This document shows, in pieces, positions 46,778 through 49,237 of a DNA stretch of 49,237 nt; positions within the stretch are counted from its first letter, which is position 1; every line of letters starts with the position of its first letter. Source of the DNA: Thermosynechococcaceae cyanobacterium YX3bin19 (GTDB lineage: Bacteria > Cyanobacteriota > Cyanobacteriia > Thermosynechococcales > Thermosynechococcaceae); assembly GCA_030447595.1 (NCBI GenBank), contig JAUJON010000007.1, positions 1-49,237 of the forward strand. The letters run 5' to 3'. The notes under the pieces are model-generated. The model was given only the letters and a program-made list of their open reading frames with translations, was not told the origin of the DNA and searched no databases. The translations under genes and the position numbers were made by a program.

Positions 46778-47053
46778 ATGCCATCACTGCCAAGCCTGCT
46801 TGGCCAGAGTTGGAGCGGTCACTATGTTCGAGACCCCTACGAACATCCCTCGCTACAAGCACCCTGGCACCGAAGTCGCTCACTGCCCCACGCCTCTCAA
46901 AGTTTTAGCCAGTTTGGTTCTTCCATCGTTATTGTTTTAGGGAGTATCCTTTTGGGGGGAATTGTTCTCAGCAGTATCGCCGGTGTTCTACCGTCCTCCG
47001 TTGACGTGTGGAGGTCGAAAGATGCTGCCACCCCAATACAAAAATTTCATTAA
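46778..47053 (+). CDS. Possible small membrane protein, unknown
   Basis: A 91-codon frame with a polar, His/Ser/Pro-rich first half (SGHYVRDPYEHPSLQAPWHR) and one clear hydrophobic segment (SSIVIVLGSILLGGIVLSSI) near residues 48-70. I recognise no family, and the ribosome site is weak (no AGGAG within 15 bases). It ends 33 bp before the sugar permease gene, on the same strand. The hydrophobic segment is unlikely in a random frame, so it may be real or may be a degraded remnant. Confidence 0.35.
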   Translation: MPSLPSLLGQSWSGHYVRDPYEHPSLQAPWHRSRSLPHASQSFSQFGSSIVIVLGSILLGGIVLSSIAGVLPSSVDVWRSKDAATPIQKFH

Positions 47054-47086
47054 CGCAACCCTATGACATAGTGGCTCCATACTCTT

Positions 47087-47911
47087 ATGGATCGAAGTAA
47101 GCGGCTGATCGGGGTCTATTTGCTATTAGTGGTAATCGCGGTAGTAATGCTGGTTCCCCTGCTCTGGTTGGTGAGCACTGCCTTCAAGTCTGGAGCAGAG
47201 AATATTTTTGAATTTCCCCCACGACTGTGGCCGGCTCAGCCGACGCTACAAAACTTTGTGAAGGTCTGGCAGTCAAATCCCTTTGGTCGCTACCTGTTCA
47301 ATAGTGTCTTAGTAGCGGTCTTGACGGTTATCCTTAATTTAATGCTGTGTTCCCTGGCTGCTTACCCCCTGGCGCGCCTGGAGTTTCATGGACGAGATGT
47401 GGTTTTTACAGCCGTAATTTCCACTATCATGATCCCGTTTCAGATCGTCATGATTCCGCTGTATATCCTGGCGGTGCAGTTAGATTTGAGAAATACTTAC
47501 CTAGGCATCATTTTTCCGGCGATCGCTTCCGCCTTTGGCATTTTCCTCCTCCGGCAGGCCTTTCAGGGTGTTCCCAAGGAACTGGAAGAAGCGGCTCGGA
47601 TTGACGGTTGTTCAGAAATCGGTATCTGGTGGCACGTAATGCTACCGTCAATTCGGCCGGCGCTAGTGACGTTAGCAATCTTTGTATTTATTGGCTCTTG
47701 GAGCGACTTCCTTTGGCCATTGATTGTTCTGGATCAGCCGGAGTACTATACCTTACCCCTAGGGGTGGCAAAATTAGCCGGTACCTTTTCCCTGGACTGG
47801 CGGTTGATCGCTGCTGGATCTATTATCTCAATAGCACCAATTCTGGCGTTTTTCCTGGTTATGCAGCAGTATATTGTTCCCTCGGAAGCAGGAAGCGGTT
47901 TGAAAGGTTAA
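47087..47911 (+). CDS. Carbohydrate ABC transporter permease, MalG/GgtD-like
   Basis: A 274-residue inner-membrane protein with six segments. The ATPase-contact EAA loop reads EEAARIDGCSEIGIWWHVML, followed by LPSIRPALVTLAIFVFIGSW. The periplasmic-side signature FNSVLVAVLTVILNLMLCSL and IMIPFQIVMIPLYILAVQLD match the CUT1-family permease pair's second member. From memory it is close to the cyanobacterial permease GgtD for glucosylglycerol, sucrose or trehalose uptake. The partner permease (GgtC-like) and binding protein are not upstream as would be usual; only unrecognised sequence is there. It overlaps the convergent phosphohydrolase gene by 4 bp. Confidence 0.9.
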   Translation: MDRSKRLIGVYLLLVVIAVVMLVPLLWLVSTAFKSGAENIFEFPPRLWPAQPTLQNFVKVWQSNPFGRYLFNSVLVAVLTVILNLMLCSLAAYPLARLEFHGRDVVFTAVISTIMIPFQIVMIPLYILAVQLDLRNTYLGIIFPAIASAFGIFLLRQAFQGVPKELEEAARIDGCSEIGIWWHVMLPSIRPALVTLAIFVFIGSWSDFLWPLIVLDQPEYYTLPLGVAKLAGTFSLDWRLIAAGSIISIAPILAFFLVMQQYIVPSEAGSGLKG

Positions 47912-49237
47912 GCAGTTTGACTTACGGGTTGGGTTGAGCTAGGGTAGCGAATTCGTTGATGATTAAATTGCTGCCAAACTTCTAGGAAAATATTTGCGAT
48001 TTGGGATACTTCCGCACGCGTAAGGCCAGAATCAACTAGTTGCTCGTCTTGCCAACGCGCTTTAAATATCTTTTTAATCGTTGAGAGGGCAATTTCGGGG
48101 CTAACATCTTTGAGAGAGCGCAGGCTCGCTTCACAGGCATCTGCCAACATCACAATTCCAGTCTCCCGCGACTGAGGAACAGGGCCAGCATAGCGAAAGT
48201 CTGACTCCTGCACAGGCTTATCTCCTGGAGTTTTTTGGGCTTGATGGTAAAAGTAGGCAATGATCAAGGTGCCCTGATGCTCAGGAATAAACGCCTGTAT
48301 CGCTTTGGGTAATCGGCACTTGCGCGCCAGCACTAGCCCCTCAGTGACGTGCTTCTTGATAATTTCAGCACTTTTCCACGGATCGTTAAGGGCGTCATGC
48401 TTATTTGGACCTCCCATTTGGTTCTCGATGAAACTCAGGGGATCGTGCAGTTTACCGATGTCATGATAGAGGGTACCTGCCCGGACCAGCTCTACATTGC
48501 AGTTTAGGGTACGGGCTGCCGCCTCGGCTAAAGTAGCAACTAGGAGCGTATGCTGAAACGTACCGGGAGCTTCTAAAGCTAGGCGCTTCAGCATGGGACG
48601 GTTATGATTAGCTAGCTCAGCTAATCGGATCGGGGTTACTAGGTCAAACAAATGCTCAAGATAAGGACTAATACCCAACGCCACAATACTCCAGCTCAAC
48701 CCCAACAAGCTGTGCCATGCGGCCACACCCAGCAAGCTATACCAAACTAAGCCCGTAGCGCTGTTAAGGATGAGGTAAGTCAGCCCCTGAATTAGGGCAA
48801 TACCCCCTCCGAGTAAAGCCAGTTCCTCACGCGATCGCAGCCTGCCGGACATCACTGCTCCCACCAAACTGCTAGCAACAGTCGGGAGTAGCTCCAGCCA
48901 GTCGAAACTCGTTTCTAACGCGCTCAGGACTGCTACTAGCCCAACAACTGTCGCGCCTAAAGCTGAACCGTAAAAACTACCGATCAGTAAACCCACTGCC
49001 GGCAAACTATTGTACTCTGCGCCTCCAGTCCAAGCCGACAGAAGAACACTCACCGATAGCAAAACTAAAAGGATCAGATCGCGCTGCGATAGCAGTGCCT
49101 TGATTTGAGTTTTCACAAACCCGAAAACTCCGAGGGCGATACTCACCAAAACTCCGGTCGCAATCAGCTCTCACCAGTTCACCTGACGCCGAGTTAGTTC
49201 AATATGGTCAAGCACGAGATAGGGCGAGTGATGAATG
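47908..49237 (-). CDS. 7TM-HD phosphohydrolase (PgpH/YqfF type), partial, with an in-frame stop
   Basis: Membrane segments run from about 49120 to 48640, followed by a C-terminal HD domain: TFQHTLLVATLAEAAARTLN, LVRAGTLYHDIGKLHDPLSF (the HD-x-G-K metal site) and GIVMLADACEASLRSLKDVS. Members degrade cyclic di-AMP. The open frame begins at TTG 49149, but the same frame upstream reads YLVLDHIELTRRQVNW, TGA (49171-49173), ELIATGVLVSI. The coding sequence therefore continues past the stop to the window edge, where the long extracytoplasmic domain would lie. The TGA may be a substitution error (TGG or CGA expected) or a true nonsense change. The gene is cut at the right edge. Confidence 0.85.

Overview
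The window is cyanobacterial chromosome. It encodes the photosystem I core pair psaA-psaB, cytochrome f and the Rieske protein of the b6f complex (petC-petA), two high-light-inducible proteins, a cyAbrB-type regulator, several small proteins known only from cyanobacteria (DUF3181, DUF3352, a DUF3067 remnant, PIN/TRAM), a tRNA-Leu(UAA) split by the classic group I intron, and many copies of the HIP1 palindrome GCGATCGC. Base composition is moderate (visually near half GC), except for one very GC-rich block at about 19.25-19.63 kb that does not belong.

Layout. 0-4 kb: end of an SbcD/Mre11-type nuclease gene, an acetyltransferase, a MAPEG-family membrane protein, HU and sdhA. 4.1-8.65 kb: psaA-psaB on the minus strand. 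9-17.7 kb: a secreted protein and a lipoprotein, divergently arranged, a PilT-type ATPase, a small membrane protein, wecB, a DUF3352 protein and cofH. 17.7-23 kb: thiO (broken), a small hypothetical gene (broken), the GC-rich foreign block, an SRPBCC protein, a PD-(D/E)XK nuclease, petC-petA and a DUF3067 remnant. 23.1-26.3 kb: a two-gene sensor kinase/response regulator operon. 26.5-30.1 kb: a membrane protein, nagA, two hlip genes and the principal sigma factor gene. 30.3-34.2 kb: small genes and a class A penicillin-binding protein, nearly all frameshifted. 34.5-40 kb: tyrS with an internal 33-bp tandem repeat, pyrF, a secreted protein, hemW and a PIN/TRAM protein. 40.1-49.2 kb: intron-containing tRNA-Leu, a deoC-recO-MFS-glycosyltransferase operon, a broken hypothetical gene, a broken cyAbrB gene, a sugar ABC permease and an HD-domain phosphohydrolase.

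A strong feature of the window is the number of single-base frameshifts, often in homopolymers, in genes that ought to be essential or conserved (psaA, tyrS, PIN/TRAM, DUF3181, cyAbrB). They cluster at 18.3-19.1, 22.8-23.0, 30.3-34.7 and 45.0-46.0 kb, while other long genes are clean. With the 0.4-kb actinobacterial-like pyruvate carboxylase fragment and the abrupt petC/DUF3067 junction, this points mainly to sequencing and assembly errors rather than massive gene decay. Broken genes are therefore annotated over their whole extent, with the frame change described.

The most biologically interesting items are the unusually divergent PsaA/PsaB sequences (possibly an alternative photosystem I core), the in-frame minisatellite between the domains of tyrosyl-tRNA synthetase, the tRNA-Leu group I intron with heptanucleotide repeats, and unrecognised coding blocks upstream of sigA. 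I found no CRISPR array, rRNA, insertion sequence or prophage.
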